Shown here piece after piece: positions 34,523 through 43,794 of a DNA stretch of 64,000 nucleotides. Position 1 is the stretch's first letter. Every line of letters starts with the position of its first letter. The notes under the pieces were generated by a model. It saw only the letters and a list, made by a program, of their open reading frames with translations, searched no databases and was not told the DNA's origin. Origin of the DNA: Spirochaetales bacterium Spiro_07 (GTDB lineage: Bacteria > Spirochaetota > Spirochaetia > Treponematales > Treponemataceae); assembly GCA_001603145.1 (NCBI GenBank), contig LVBI01000007.1:58455-122454 (forward strand), written 5' to 3'. The position numbers and the translations under genes are program-made.

Positions 34523-34627
34523 CTTTTCGGCATTGCAGATAACTTTTGACGGTTTGCCGCGCATGCAATAGAAATGCGCATTATTTTTTGACTAAACCTT
34601 TAAGGTTGATTTTTAAGGCAGGTATCC

Positions 34628-35104
34628 ATGACGGAGACTTTAACCCTTACACAGACGGAAATCGATGAGCGTGTCGCAGTTCTGAAGCGTCTCCGTCATC
34701 TGCTTGAGCAGCAGAGAGCTAAATTTCAAGAATATCTTCTTGTGCTTGAAAAGCAAGAAGCATGCATAAAATCAGACAATGTAAACGCAATTTCTTCTCA
34801 AGCTGAAATCGAAGAGCAGATTGTCTCGAACATCAACAACCTTCAGCGCGTAATTAAACCGATGGAAGACATGTACCGTTCAGTCTATCCACATGGTGAA
34901 ACCGAAATTCCGCAGCTTAAGACAGATTTGTACAAGCTTCAGACGCAGGTGCTTGCCCAGAACGAGCGCAACAGAAACCTGCTCAAAAGCAATATCGTGC
35001 ATATCCGCAACCAAATTGCAAAATTCAAGAATCCGTATAAAAACCGGAAAAGCATTTACGCCGGTGAACTTCACGCAGCAAACTACATCGATATTCAGCA
35101 GTAG
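34628..35104 (+). CDS. FlgN-like flagellar export chaperone
   Basis: A 158-residue helical protein with long amphipathic coiled-coil segments (ERVAVLKRLRHLLEQQRAKF; VLAQNERNRNLLKSN), consistent with the FlgN family that chaperones the hook-filament junction proteins FlgK and FlgL. Similarity within the family is low, so the call leans on size, helix pattern and position 105 bp behind fliS in the same transcript. A run of GGCAGG precedes the ATG. Confidence 0.75.
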   Translation: MTETLTLTQTEIDERVAVLKRLRHLLEQQRAKFQEYLLVLEKQEACIKSDNVNAISSQAEIEEQIVSNINNLQRVIKPMEDMYRSVYPHGETEIPQLKTDLYKLQTQVLAQNERNRNLLKSNIVHIRNQIAKFKNPYKNRKSIYAGELHAANYIDIQQ

Positions 35105-35129
35105 CTTCACCACACAAATCCGCGAAGAC

Positions 35130-35160
35130 AAAGCCGGTGCATCAGCCACCGGCTTTTTTT
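35130..35160 (+). terminator. Terminator of fliS-flgN; left copy of a 31-bp direct repeat
   Basis: GCCGGTG / CACCGGC hairpin (loop CATCAGC-like) and seven Ts. All 31 bases recur in the same orientation at 36644-36674. Confidence 0.92.
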
Positions 35161-35171
35161 GTGCCTCAGGA

Positions 35172-35507
35172 TTATAACTTCATGGCTACAATTTCATCAT
35201 GCAGAGATTTTTCCACGAAGCTATTTAAAGACATATTCATTTTTCTGGCAGCAAGCGCAACCTGACTATGAAACAAAGGCGTAAGCCGCACATTGAATTT
35301 GCCCGAATACGGCTTTTCTGGCTCAATACCGTCCTGCCTGCACCATTCAAGATAATCATCAACAGAATCATGAAATTCCTTTTCTATTTCATCTACCGTA
35401 GTTCCTTGAAAAGTGATTACAGTGCGTGTATTTATCACCTCTCCAGAAAAAATGCGGGCTTCATCATCGTACTCAACAGAACCAATAAAACCTTTATAAG
35501 TCATCAT
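35172..35507 (-). CDS. hicB: HicB-family antitoxin
   Basis: A 111-residue HicB. The N-terminal domain (MTYKGFIGSVEYDDEARIF and VINTRTVITFQGTTVDE) is the partial RNase H-like fold that blocks the toxin, and the C-terminal RLTPLFHSQVALAARKMNMS forms a ribbon-helix-helix DNA-binding motif for autoregulation. It overlaps hicA by four bases, as second gene of the operon. Its stop is 11 bp past the flgN terminator on the opposite strand. Confidence 0.93.
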   Translation of the reverse strand: MMTYKGFIGSVEYDDEARIFSGEVINTRTVITFQGTTVDEIEKEFHDSVDDYLEWCRQDGIEPEKPYSGKFNVRLTPLFHSQVALAARKMNMSLNSFVEKSLHDEIVAMKL

Positions 35508-35758
35508 ATTTTTACTCCAGCATTTTCCAAGAATCTCCGCATTGATTTTACAGCACCTTTATCTGTTTCGCGTTCCGGGTGAGGTCTATGAAACACAGCA
35601 CGTTCACCATTAAGCTCAATGCGGACACGAGAACCATTCCCTTCGGAAATTTTTGCACCAAGTGACTTAAGCAAATTCTCAATTTCCTGCCAATCAATAT
35701 TAGATTGCACAGGATTCTTGAAAATCTGCTCATACACTTTCCGTTGCTTCGCATTCAT
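35504..35758 (-). CDS. hicA: HicA-family mRNA interferase toxin
   Basis: An 84-residue HicA toxin with a dsRBD-like fold that cleaves mRNA. The conserved region GNGSRVRIELNGERAVFHRP contains the catalytic His (FHRPHPE), followed by the characteristic KGAVKSMRRFLENAGV helix. Promoter elements lie so close to the ATG that the transcript is likely leaderless; no Shine-Dalgarno is present. Works with HicB as a toxin-antitoxin module. Confidence 0.93.
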   Translation of the reverse strand: MNAKQRKVYEQIFKNPVQSNIDWQEIENLLKSLGAKISEGNGSRVRIELNGERAVFHRPHPERETDKGAVKSMRRFLENAGVKI

Positions 35759-35764
35759 AAGAAT

Positions 35765-35793
35765 ATGATACTACACATTGGTACTAAAGACAA
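35765..35793 (-). promoter_or_regulatory. hicAB promoter, probably leaderless
   Basis: TTGTCT, 17-bp spacer, TATCAT on the minus strand. The -10 box ends six bases before the hicA ATG. Confidence 0.55.
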
Positions 35794-35835
35794 ATGAAAA
35801 ATCTAACAAAGATTTTATTTGAATCTCTTAAGTTG

Positions 35836-36300
35836 TTATTTACGGGTAAGAACAGCAGTGTCATTCGAATTTATAATAGGAACTACAACACCATCTGACT
35901 TACAGTTTGACAAAGTCAAATTATTACCGCTTATAGAATAATCAAAAGATTCATTAGTTCCATTAAAATCTATAGAAGAACCATTTCTATTATAAGTAAT
36001 TGTGAAATTTGCCGGACTATAAGATATAGTATTTCCTGATAATGTATATGGCATTTGTCCCTCAATTTCTTTCACGTCATTTACATACCAGACCTGCTTC
36101 CAAATTGAATTATCAAAATTCATTTCGAGTTTGAAAGTATCGCCATTACCGTTTGTTTCCGTATAAACCCACCAGCAGCCAGTAAGAGAACTTGCAGCAG
36201 GCGCAGAACCACCGCCACCTCCTCCACCACCGCCGCCACAAGAAACCAGAGCGACAGAAAGTGCAATTGCTAACAACAATGCAGAAATCTTTTTTTTCAT
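35836..36300 (-). CDS. Lipoprotein with poly-glycine linker, unknown function
   Basis: A 154-residue precursor. Signal peptide MKKKISALLLAIALSVALVSC ends in a lipobox, followed at once by ten glycines and SAPAASS. The mature domain is beta-rich, begins CWWVYTETNGNGD and resembles lipocalin-like or META-type small domains in pattern, but I cannot place it in a family. Ends with NSNDTAVLTRK. AAGGAG precedes the ATG. It shares only the signal and Gly run with the lipoprotein at 1421-1927. Lies next to hicA inside the segment bounded by identical terminators. Confidence 0.78.
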   Translation of the reverse strand: MKKKISALLLAIALSVALVSCGGGGGGGGGGSAPAASSLTGCWWVYTETNGNGDTFKLEMNFDNSIWKQVWYVNDVKEIEGQMPYTLSGNTISYSPANFTITYNRNGSSIDFNGTNESFDYSISGNNLTLSNCKSDGVVVPIINSNDTAVLTRK

Positions 36301-36643
36301 AAGAACTTCTCCTTATATATAATTGTGTTATAAAAAAACCTTTTTTGAATTCGCTTAAATGCGCACAAAAAGGCTTTTATATGAGAAGGATATTTTGTGC
36401 AGACATTATGCACCAAGTTGCTGAGTTAATCATGCAGAAAATTATCTGCAAATCAATATCTTTTTTATTTATCATACTTTTTCGCTTACATTGTTAAGAA
36501 TAATTTACATTTTTAACATAGCATCCTTTATTAAGCTTGTCAAGAAAAATCTTTTTACATAGAAAAATTTTGTTAATATTCAATATATCTTAACAAAAAA
36601 TAACTAGCATCAACCTACTAACACCATTTAAGTGAATGTGACA
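36301..36643. other. A+T-rich intergenic region between the lipoprotein and polA
   Basis: No gene seen. Upstream part of the lipoprotein leader holds an imperfect hairpin with CTTTTT / AAAAAGG arms near 36331-36378; the remainder is A+T rich (about three quarters) and unlike the surrounding chromosome. Confidence 0.45.
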
Positions 36644-36674
36644 AAAGCCGGTGCATCAGCCACCGGCTTTTTTT
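36644..36674 (+). terminator. Right copy of the 31-bp terminator repeat, upstream of polA
   Basis: Identical to 35130-35160. No plus-strand gene precedes it within 1.5 kb, so as a terminator it has no transcript to end. Confidence 0.8.
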
Positions 36675-36763
36675 TCCAAGCATAGGAAAAATTCCAGATT
36701 TGCGCATACAGTTTTTTTCTGTTAATATAGAAGCAAACTGAAAGGAAGCATTTTGGAGCGATT

Positions 36764-39568
36764 ATGCCGGATAACAACACTTTATACATTCTTGACTCTT
36801 ACGGACTTATTTACAGGGCATATTATGCTTTTATAAACCGGCCGCTCATAAACAAGAACGGCGAAAACATTTCCGCAGTTTTCGGTTTTTTCAGGAATTT
36901 TCACCGCATATTGAAAGACTATAAGCCGCAGTATATTCTTGCCGCAATGGATTCGCGCACGCCGACATTCAGACATGAGCTTTTTGACCAGTATAAGGCG
37001 ACACGCCAAAAGACGCCGGAAGATTTGCATGCGCAAATTCCGGTAATCGAAGAAATACTAACGGCGCTGGGCGTGCCGATTTTGCGCTGCGACGGCTTTG
37101 AAGCAGACGATGTAATAGCGACGCTTGCCGCCGGATGTGAAAAAAGCGGCAGACAATGCCGGATTCTTTCGGGCGACAAGGACTTGATGCAGCTTGTTTC
37201 AGACACGACGCTCATGCTAAAGCCGGACAAAGCTGGCGGCGGCTGGGTTTTAATCGACAAGCAGGGCGTTGAAGCCGAATGGGGCGTAAAGCCTGAACAG
37301 ATGCGCGACATGCTTTCGCTCATCGGCGACACAGCCGATAACATACCCGGCGTAAAAGGAATTGGAGAAAAGACGGCGCAGAAGCTTCTTGCTGACTACA
37401 AGACGCTTGACGGTATTTACGCGAACATTGACAGCATAAAAGGCGCAACGCAGAAAAAGCTCATCGACGGAAAAGATTCGGCTTATTTTTCGCAAAAGCT
37501 TGTTGAGCTTTGCTATAATGTTCCGGTGTGCGCCTCAATCGACGAATTGAAGCTGATTTCGCCAGACTATAAAAGTGCGGCCAAGATTCTTGAGCACGCA
37601 GGCGCTTATGCCGTTGCCAAAAGCTATGCGGCAGACGCCATAGAAGCTGGCGCAACCGGCATTGTTGCAGACGGTGTAGATGCAGCTGCCCCCGCCCTTT
37701 CAGACTTTGCGTTGCAAGATGAAGCACCGCAAGCTCAGCTTGTGCAGAACAGCGGCGACTATACGCCGGTTCATTCAATTGAAGAACTTCACACTATTAT
37801 AGATGAAATCAAGCAGAATTCGTTCTGCGCCTTTGACCTTGAAACAGACGGCTTAAATCCACATCAGGCGAACATGGTCGGTTTTTCTCTCTGCTGCAAA
37901 ACAGGCAAATCTTTTTATGTGCCGTTCACAAGCGCAGAGCGTGGCACTTTTGACGCGCCAGAATATGTTGATAAAGCCGCCGCGCTAAAGGAACTTTCCG
38001 CAATTTTTTCTGACAAGCAGATGACGGTGATAACCCACAACGGCAAGTTTGACTATCAAGTTTTGCGCTCAAACGGCCTTGCAAAGCCGTGCTGCCGCTT
38101 TATAGACACGATGGTTGCGGCGTGGCTTCTCAACCCAGATTACAGCTCGCTTTCGCTTGAAACGCTTTCAAAGAATGTGCTCGGTTTGCAGACAATCAGC
38201 TTTGAAAGCTTAGTTTCTAAAGCTGAAATGTCAAAAGGCAAAACTTTTGCAGACGTTCCGCTTAAAGACGCAGTGCCTTATGCTGCAGAAGATGCAGATT
38301 TGACGCTCAAATTATGGCAAAAGCTTGAGCCAGAGCTTGCAAAAGCCGGCCTGACAGAGCTTTTCACTTCAATTGAAATGAACGTGCTGCCGGTTCTTGC
38401 TGAAATGGAAATCGAAGGCATTCACGTTGACACGCAGAAACTTGCAGATTACCGCGTTGAGCTTGTGGCAGACATTGAAAAGACTCAAGCTGAAATCATT
38501 GACATTGTGGGGCATGATTTCAACATTGCGTCAACAAAGCAGCTTCAGCAGGTGCTTTTTGAAGAGCGGAAGCTTCCGGCAACAAAAAAGACAAAAACAG
38601 GATATTCGACAGACACGGCCGTTCTTGAAGAGCTTGCGCCGCTTGACCCAGTGCCGAAGAAAATTCTTGAATACAGAAGCCTTACAAAGCTGCTTTCAAC
38701 TTATGTAGATACGCTGCCATCGCTTGCAGACAAAAACGGCCGCATTCACACAAGCTTTATGCAAACAGGCACGGCAACAGGCCGCCTTTCAAGCAAAGAC
38801 CCGAACTTGCAGAACATTCCTGTAAGAGAAGAAGCAGGCCGCCGTATTAGAAGCGCGTTTACGGCCGAGCCGGGCAAAGTGCTTGTTTCAGCTGACTATT
38901 CACAGATTGAGCTTGTGCTTCTTGCGCACCTTTCGGGCGACAAAAACCTGCAAAAAGCGTTTAACGACGGTGTTGATGTACACAAAGCCACAGCAAGCCT
39001 GATTTTCGGCGTGCCGGCAGAACAAGTGACGGCTGAACAGCGGCGCACGGCAAAGACAATCAATTTCGGCGTAATGTACGGCATGAGCGCGTTCCGCCTT
39101 TCAAACGAACTTGGCATTCCGCGCGGCACGGCAAAAGAGTTCATCGACTCTTATTTTGCGACATATTCGGGCGTGCAAGATTTTATCCGCGCCGTCATCG
39201 AAAAATGCGAAACTTCGGGCTACGTTGAGACAATCTTTAACCGCAAAAGATTTATCCGCAACATAAACGCCAAAAACAAGAACGAAAAATCTGCCGCAGA
39301 GCGCATGGCTGTGAACACGCCGATTCAAGGCTCGGCCGCAGACATTGTGAAAAAAGCCATGATTGCCGTGCAAAACGCGATCGAATCAGCCGGCTTGAAG
39401 GCAAAGCTTCTCTTGCAAGTGCATGACGAGCTGATTGTAGAATGCCCTGCCAAAGAATGTGAAGCTGTCAAAAAGCTTCTGCAAACCGAAATGGAAGGCG
39501 TCGCCAAGCTTAACGTTCCGCTGAAGGTCAGCGTTGAAAGCGGCGAAAACTGGGGAATGTTCCATTAA
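36764..39568 (+). CDS. polA: DNA polymerase I
   Basis: A 934-residue polymerase I. The 5'-3' exonuclease domain (residues 1-290) has LDSYGLIYRAYYAF, ILSGDKDLMQLV and GDTADNIPGVKGIGEKTA. The 3'-5' exonuclease retains its metal ligands in FDLETDG and later HNGKFDYQ and AAEDADLTLKL, so proofreading should be active. Polymerase motifs A (VSADYSQIELVLLAH), B (RRTAKTINFGVMYGMS) and C (VHDELI) are intact. A linker rich in Ala lies at about 285-330. Functions in Okazaki fragment maturation and repair. GGAG precedes the ATG. Confidence 0.97.
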   Translation: MPDNNTLYILDSYGLIYRAYYAFINRPLINKNGENISAVFGFFRNFHRILKDYKPQYILAAMDSRTPTFRHELFDQYKATRQKTPEDLHAQIPVIEEILTALGVPILRCDGFEADDVIATLAAGCEKSGRQCRILSGDKDLMQLVSDTTLMLKPDKAGGGWVLIDKQGVEAEWGVKPEQMRDMLSLIGDTADNIPGVKGIGEKTAQKLLADYKTLDGIYANIDSIKGATQKKLIDGKDSAYFSQKLVELCYNVPVCASIDELKLISPDYKSAAKILEHAGAYAVAKSYAADAIEAGATGIVADGVDAAAPALSDFALQDEAPQAQLVQNSGDYTPVHSIEELHTIIDEIKQNSFCAFDLETDGLNPHQANMVGFSLCCKTGKSFYVPFTSAERGTFDAPEYVDKAAALKELSAIFSDKQMTVITHNGKFDYQVLRSNGLAKPCCRFIDTMVAAWLLNPDYSSLSLETLSKNVLGLQTISFESLVSKAEMSKGKTFADVPLKDAVPYAAEDADLTLKLWQKLEPELAKAGLTELFTSIEMNVLPVLAEMEIEGIHVDTQKLADYRVELVADIEKTQAEIIDIVGHDFNIASTKQLQQVLFEERKLPATKKTKTGYSTDTAVLEELAPLDPVPKKILEYRSLTKLLSTYVDTLPSLADKNGRIHTSFMQTGTATGRLSSKDPNLQNIPVREEAGRRIRSAFTAEPGKVLVSADYSQIELVLLAHLSGDKNLQKAFNDGVDVHKATASLIFGVPAEQVTAEQRRTAKTINFGVMYGMSAFRLSNELGIPRGTAKEFIDSYFATYSGVQDFIRAVIEKCETSGYVETIFNRKRFIRNINAKNKNEKSAAERMAVNTPIQGSAADIVKKAMIAVQNAIESAGLKAKLLLQVHDELIVECPAKECEAVKKLLQTEMEGVAKLNVPLKVSVESGENWGMFH

Positions 39569-39595
39569 TTTTATAACTCGTTACAGGAAAAACAA

Positions 39596-40804
39596 ATGAA
39601 GAGCTTTAAAAAAGTTGCAATTATCATTTTTACTCTGACTTTCGGCTTGAGCATTTTTTCTTGCAAAGAAAACAAGTCTACTATGCTCAACCAGAATAAG
39701 CCGCTGATTTTCTATAACAGACAGCCGTCTGACCCTGTTACAGGCAAGCTTGATTTTTCGGCAGTTTCTTGGAACAACAGGACTTATTATTTGGGCACAG
39801 ATTCACAAAACGGCGGCGTAACACAAGGCCAGATGATTCTCGATTTTTTGCAGAACTCAAACGGAGAAGATATTGACCGCAACGGCGACGGCATAATCGG
39901 CTATGTTCTGCTTATCGGCGACGAAGGGCACACCGACTCAAAAGCCAGAACTGAAGGCGTGCGCAAAGCACTGGACACATGGAACAATTCCACAAAGCCA
40001 AACATAAAAAAAGAAGGAACCGTAAATGTCGGTGGCAAAACTTATAAGACGGTGGAGCTGGCGGCAAAATCAATGACCGGCGCAGACGGCTCAACTTGGA
40101 ACGCAGCCGCCGCACGCGAATCGATGAAAATATGGACCAATTCATTCGGCAAGTCTATCGATTTGGTTATATCAAACAACGACGAGATGGCGCTTGCGTG
40201 CATCGCTTCTGAAAATTTCCCCAAGGGATTACCTGTTTTCGGTTTTGACGCAAACGCATCTGTGGAAAAAGCAATTACTTCAGGGCTTATGACCGGCACA
40301 GTGACTCAGAACACAGATTCGCAAGCACTTGCACTGCTTTTTCTTGTTAGAAACATGTGCGACGGCTTTTTGGATTCGGCTGTGTACACGCAAGGCTTTT
40401 CGCACGGCGACAAATATGGAAACAAAATCTCAACACCGTTCGTGTATTATAACGACAGCCGCTCTCTGCTTGTTTCAAACACTGCAATCAACAAAGACAA
40501 TTGGAACGAATACATGCAGAATGCCCATAACAGCCAAATCTCAAAAGTTCAATCATCAAGGGTCAAGCTTCTGCTTTCAGTCTATAACAGCAACAACGAT
40601 TTTCTCAACCAGAATTTCATTCCTTCTATAAATTATTATGCACCGTTGCTGAATATCGATGTGACAATAATTTATGGCGACGGTCAAAATGAAAGCAGCT
40701 GCCTTTCAAAATTCACCAACCTTGATTATTACGATGCATACGCGATAAACCTTGTAAAGACGAACAACGCACATCTTTATACAAATAAACTCAACGAAAA
40801 ATGA
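39596..40804 (+). CDS. Galactose/glucose-binding lipoprotein, MglB-like
   Basis: A 402-residue periplasmic-binding protein of the type 1 fold. The signal peptide ends in a lipobox (SIFSC). A calcium-loop-like NGEDIDRNGDGIIGYV segment, ISNNDEMALACIA and PVFGFDANASVEKAI are typical of MglB, which delivers galactose or glucose to MglAC. No mglA or mglC gene is adjacent, so it is an orphan binding protein here or serves in chemotaxis. AGGAAA precedes the ATG, 27 bp after polA. Treponemes carry a related 400-residue MglB lipoprotein. Confidence 0.85.
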   Translation: MKSFKKVAIIIFTLTFGLSIFSCKENKSTMLNQNKPLIFYNRQPSDPVTGKLDFSAVSWNNRTYYLGTDSQNGGVTQGQMILDFLQNSNGEDIDRNGDGIIGYVLLIGDEGHTDSKARTEGVRKALDTWNNSTKPNIKKEGTVNVGGKTYKTVELAAKSMTGADGSTWNAAAARESMKIWTNSFGKSIDLVISNNDEMALACIASENFPKGLPVFGFDANASVEKAITSGLMTGTVTQNTDSQALALLFLVRNMCDGFLDSAVYTQGFSHGDKYGNKISTPFVYYNDSRSLLVSNTAINKDNWNEYMQNAHNSQISKVQSSRVKLLLSVYNSNNDFLNQNFIPSINYYAPLLNIDVTIIYGDGQNESSCLSKFTNLDYYDAYAINLVKTNNAHLYTNKLNEK

Positions 40805-40865
40805 ACCTCTCAAGCAAAAGCTTGCAATGAATCATAGTTTCTATAAAAAAAATCTTTAATTTCTA

Positions 40866-40894
40866 TTGACAGAAATAATAAAAAAGCATATAGT
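40866..40894 (+). promoter_or_regulatory. Promoter of the trpX-type ABC operon
   Basis: TTGACA, 17-bp spacer, TATAGT: near-consensus sigma-70 promoter, with about 37 bases of leader. No T-box or attenuator seen in the leader. Confidence 0.75.
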
Positions 40895-40937
40895 TTGCTC
40901 GTTACTAGAAAAAGAAACTATTTTTATCGAGGTATCT

Positions 40938-41921
40938 ATGAAAAAGCTTATTCTTCTTACAATGATTGCAGGGCTTGTTTTAAGCTCTTGCGCAAAAAAA
41001 TCAGACTCAAAGAAAGTGAAAATCGGCATTGCAAAGATTGTTCAGCACCCGGCACTTGATGCGGCAGAACAGGGCATTATCGATGTAATCAACGAAAACG
41101 GCATCGACGCAGAATTCGACATGCAGAATGCAAACGGCGACGTAAACACAGCTGCCCAGATTGCTTCGCAGTTCAAAGTGAAGAACGTAGATGTTGCAGT
41201 TGGCATTGCAACGCCGGTCGCCATTGCGCTTTCAACAACACTCAAAGAAACACCTGTTGTTTTCGGCACTGTTACAGACCCGGTTGGTGCTGGCCTTGTT
41301 GACACAGTTGAGCACGGCAAGAATAACGTAACAGGCATGAGCGATGCGATTCCGACAGTGGAGCACATCAAGCTTTTTGCCAAAATTACAGGCATCAAGA
41401 CGCTCGGCTATATCTACACAAGCAACGAAGCTAACTCAGTTTCTGCGCTTGAGCTTGTAAAGCAGGGCTGCCAAGAAGCAGGTCTTTCGCTTGTAACACA
41501 GGCAATCTCGCAATCAAGCGAAGTTAAGCAAGCCGCAGAGACAATCATCAACCGCGTTGACGGCATCTATCTTACAACAGACAACACTGTTTTCAGCGCA
41601 ATTGCTTCTCTTGTTGACGTTTTCGGCAGAGCAAAAAAGCCAATCTTCAGCGGCGACGTTACAGCTGCTAAAGACGGCGGAATCTTTATGGCGAGCGGCT
41701 TCAACTATTACAAAGCAGGCCGCGCCACAGGCGAAATCGTTATAAAAATTCTTAACGGAACAAAGCCTGACACAATTCCGGTTCGCTTTATGACAGACCC
41801 GTCAGACAGCGACCTGCTTATCGACTTGGATGCAGCCGCAAACTGTGGAATTACAGTTCCAGAAGAGTACAAAAAATCTGCAAACATGATTTTTGAAAAC
41901 GGAAAATTGACAGAGAAATAA
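40938..41921 (+). CDS. ABC transporter substrate-binding lipoprotein, PF04392/TrpX type
   Basis: A 327-residue precursor with a lipobox (LVLSSC). The mature protein has the ABC_sub_bind (PF04392) features: VKIGIAKIVQHPALDAAEQG, ATPVAIAL, TPVVFGTVTDPVGAGLV and VPVRFMTDPSD-like end. This family includes TrpX, the tryptophan/tyrosine-binding component of TrpXYZ; the actual ligand here is inferred only from the neighbours. The track start is 24 codons early; the ATG at 40938 has AGGT and a textbook signal peptide. A hairpin with a T-run separates it from the permease gene, which would raise its level over that of the membrane parts. Confidence 0.9.
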   Translation: MKKLILLTMIAGLVLSSCAKKSDSKKVKIGIAKIVQHPALDAAEQGIIDVINENGIDAEFDMQNANGDVNTAAQIASQFKVKNVDVAVGIATPVAIALSTTLKETPVVFGTVTDPVGAGLVDTVEHGKNNVTGMSDAIPTVEHIKLFAKITGIKTLGYIYTSNEANSVSALELVKQGCQEAGLSLVTQAISQSSEVKQAAETIINRVDGIYLTTDNTVFSAIASLVDVFGRAKKPIFSGDVTAAKDGGIFMASGFNYYKAGRATGEIVIKILNGTKPDTIPVRFMTDPSDSDLLIDLDAAANCGITVPEEYKKSANMIFENGKLTEK

Positions 41922-41940
41922 TTTGAAATTGTTCATACTG

Positions 41941-41986
41941 AAGGGCAGCTGATAACCGCGCAAGCGTATCAGCAAGCCCTTTTTTG
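41941..41986 (+). terminator. Partial terminator between binding-protein and permease genes
   Basis: AGGGC-GCTGATA arms against TATCAGC-GCCCT followed by six Ts. Located within the operon, it likely allows partial read-through. Confidence 0.85.
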
Positions 41987-42002
41987 CTTTTAAGGATTTT
42001 AT

Positions 42003-42890
42003 ATGGTCTGCAGCATTATTATCGAAGGTTTGATTTACGGAATCATGGTATTGGGCGTTTTCATGTCTTACCGTGTTCTCAATTTTTGCGACATGACTGT
42101 CGACGGCGCGTTTCCGATGGGCGGCTGCATTTTGGCGGCATGTCTTACAATCGGCATAAACCCGGTTGTTGCGCTTTTTCTTGCGTTTCTAGGCGGAATT
42201 CTTGCAGGGCTTTGCACGACAGTTATCTATACAAAGCTAAAAATTCCAGATTTGCTTGCCGGAATTCTCGTAATGACGATGCTTTATTCGATTAACTTGC
42301 GTATTATGAGCAACAAGGCAAATATTTCGTTTTTGAAAATTGCGACGCCGTTCTCTAAAATCACGGAATTTTGCGAAACGCATTTTGCTTCTTTTCCGGC
42401 TGAACTTGGGATTTGCCTTTTCTTGATTATCTTCGTGATTGCGCTCAAATGGGTTATGGACATTTTTTACCACACCGACTTGGGGCTTACGATGGGCGCA
42501 CTTGGTGCAAACCAACAGATGATTGTTTCTCAAGGCGTAAATCCTCAAATTGTGCGCGGAATCGGAATCTGCGTGGGCGACGGCCTTGCAGCAGTTTCTG
42601 GCGCTTTTGCCGCAATGTACAACGGCTTTGCAGATGTTGGCAGCGGAACAGGCGTTATCGTAAGCGGCCTCGCTTCTCTCATGCTCGGTGAATTCATAAT
42701 ACGCTCAAACAAAATCGGAATGCAGACTTTGCGCGTGCTCATCGGCTCAATCATTTACCGCGGAATAATGTATATTGGGCGAAGCTACGGCTTTGTAATC
42801 GGGCTTACAAGCAACGACTTGAAGCTCATTACAGGTCTTCTCATCATCATCTGCCTCATCGTTTCAAAAAAGGGGAACAAACATGCTTGA
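42003..42890 (+). CDS. ABC transporter permease, TrpY type
   Basis: A 295-residue permease of the BPD_transp_2 (LIV-type) family with about eight to nine transmembrane helices. The start IIIEGLIYGIMVLGVFMSYR and the cytoplasmic GALGANQQMIVSQGVNP region with the EAA-like loop are typical of the permease that pairs with PF04392 binding proteins. It overlaps the following ATPase gene by eight bases. Rapid sequence start MVCS follows AAGGATTTT. Confidence 0.9.
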   Translation: MVCSIIIEGLIYGIMVLGVFMSYRVLNFCDMTVDGAFPMGGCILAACLTIGINPVVALFLAFLGGILAGLCTTVIYTKLKIPDLLAGILVMTMLYSINLRIMSNKANISFLKIATPFSKITEFCETHFASFPAELGICLFLIIFVIALKWVMDIFYHTDLGLTMGALGANQQMIVSQGVNPQIVRGIGICVGDGLAAVSGAFAAMYNGFADVGSGTGVIVSGLASLMLGEFIIRSNKIGMQTLRVLIGSIIYRGIMYIGRSYGFVIGLTSNDLKLITGLLIIICLIVSKKGNKHA

Positions 42891-43674
42891 GCTTAAAGAC
42901 ATCGGAATTACATTCAACGCCGGAACGCCTGACCAGAACGAAGCGCTGAAGAACATCAACCTCAAGATTAACGACGGCGATTTTATCACAGTTATCGGCT
43001 CGAACGGTGCCGGCAAATCGACTTTGTACAACGTAATTTCTGGCAACATGCAGCCTTCACACGGCACAATTCTGCTTGATTCAAAAGACATAACGAATGA
43101 GCCTGAATATAAGCGCGCCAAATACATTGGGCGCATTTTTCAGAACCCGCTTTTGGGCACAGCCGGAAAAATGTCGTTGCAAGACAACATGATGATTTGC
43201 AGCAACAAAGGCTGGAAGGGGCTTCGGATTAGTCTGAATAAGAAGAAACAAGCTTTTTTCAAGGAAGAACTTAAAAAGCTGAACATGGGGCTTGAAGACA
43301 GGCTGAACGACAATGTTGATCAGTTTTCCGGCGGCCAACGTCAGGCACTTACGCTTCTGATGGCCGTTCTTTCAAAGCCGAATATTCTGTTGCTAGATGA
43401 ACATACAGCCGCGCTTGACCCCACGAACGCAGACATTGTGATGAAGCTTACGAAAGAATTTGCAGACAAGTACAACCTTACCGTGATGATGGTAACGCAC
43501 AACATGCAGCAGGCTCTTGATTATGGCAACCGCCTTTTGATGATGGACGGTGGCGAGATAATCCTCGACATAAGCGGCAAAGAAAAAGAAAATCTCACGA
43601 TGGAAGACTTGAACAGACGCTTCAAAGAAATCCGCAAAACGTCAATCGTAAGTGACAGACTCAATTTGCATTAG
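42883..43674 (+). CDS. ABC transporter ATP-binding protein, TrpZ type
   Basis: A 263-residue ABC ATPase: Walker A GSNGAGKST, Q-loop in GRIFQNP, signature QFSGGQRQALTLLMA, Walker B ILLLDEHTAALDP and H-loop VTHNMQQAL. An insertion NKGWKGLRISLNKKK between Q-loop and signature is characteristic of the COG1101 group. Closes the three-gene importer. Confidence 0.95.
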   Translation: MLELKDIGITFNAGTPDQNEALKNINLKINDGDFITVIGSNGAGKSTLYNVISGNMQPSHGTILLDSKDITNEPEYKRAKYIGRIFQNPLLGTAGKMSLQDNMMICSNKGWKGLRISLNKKKQAFFKEELKKLNMGLEDRLNDNVDQFSGGQRQALTLLMAVLSKPNILLLDEHTAALDPTNADIVMKLTKEFADKYNLTVMMVTHNMQQALDYGNRLLMMDGGEIILDISGKEKENLTMEDLNRRFKEIRKTSIVSDRLNLH

Positions 43675-43794
43675 CATTTACGGCGAATAACGCAGCTTGT
43701 TGCTCTGCATTTAGTGTCTGGGCTTGACAAAAGGCGCGTTTTTTCGCAAAATAGCTGTACGCTGACGGTTATCCGAAAGGAGGTGATTACACAC

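Noticed and set aside
36764-39568. Inactivated proofreading domain in PolA
   Set aside because: The exonuclease motif FDLETDG and later acidic residues are intact.
39596-40804. Complete mglBAC operon
   Set aside because: The following genes are a PF04392-type importer with a LIV-type permease; neither encodes MglA or MglC.
40805-40937. T-box or tryptophan attenuator ahead of the TrpX-type operon
   Set aside because: The leader is only about 37 bases after the predicted start, too short for a T-box.
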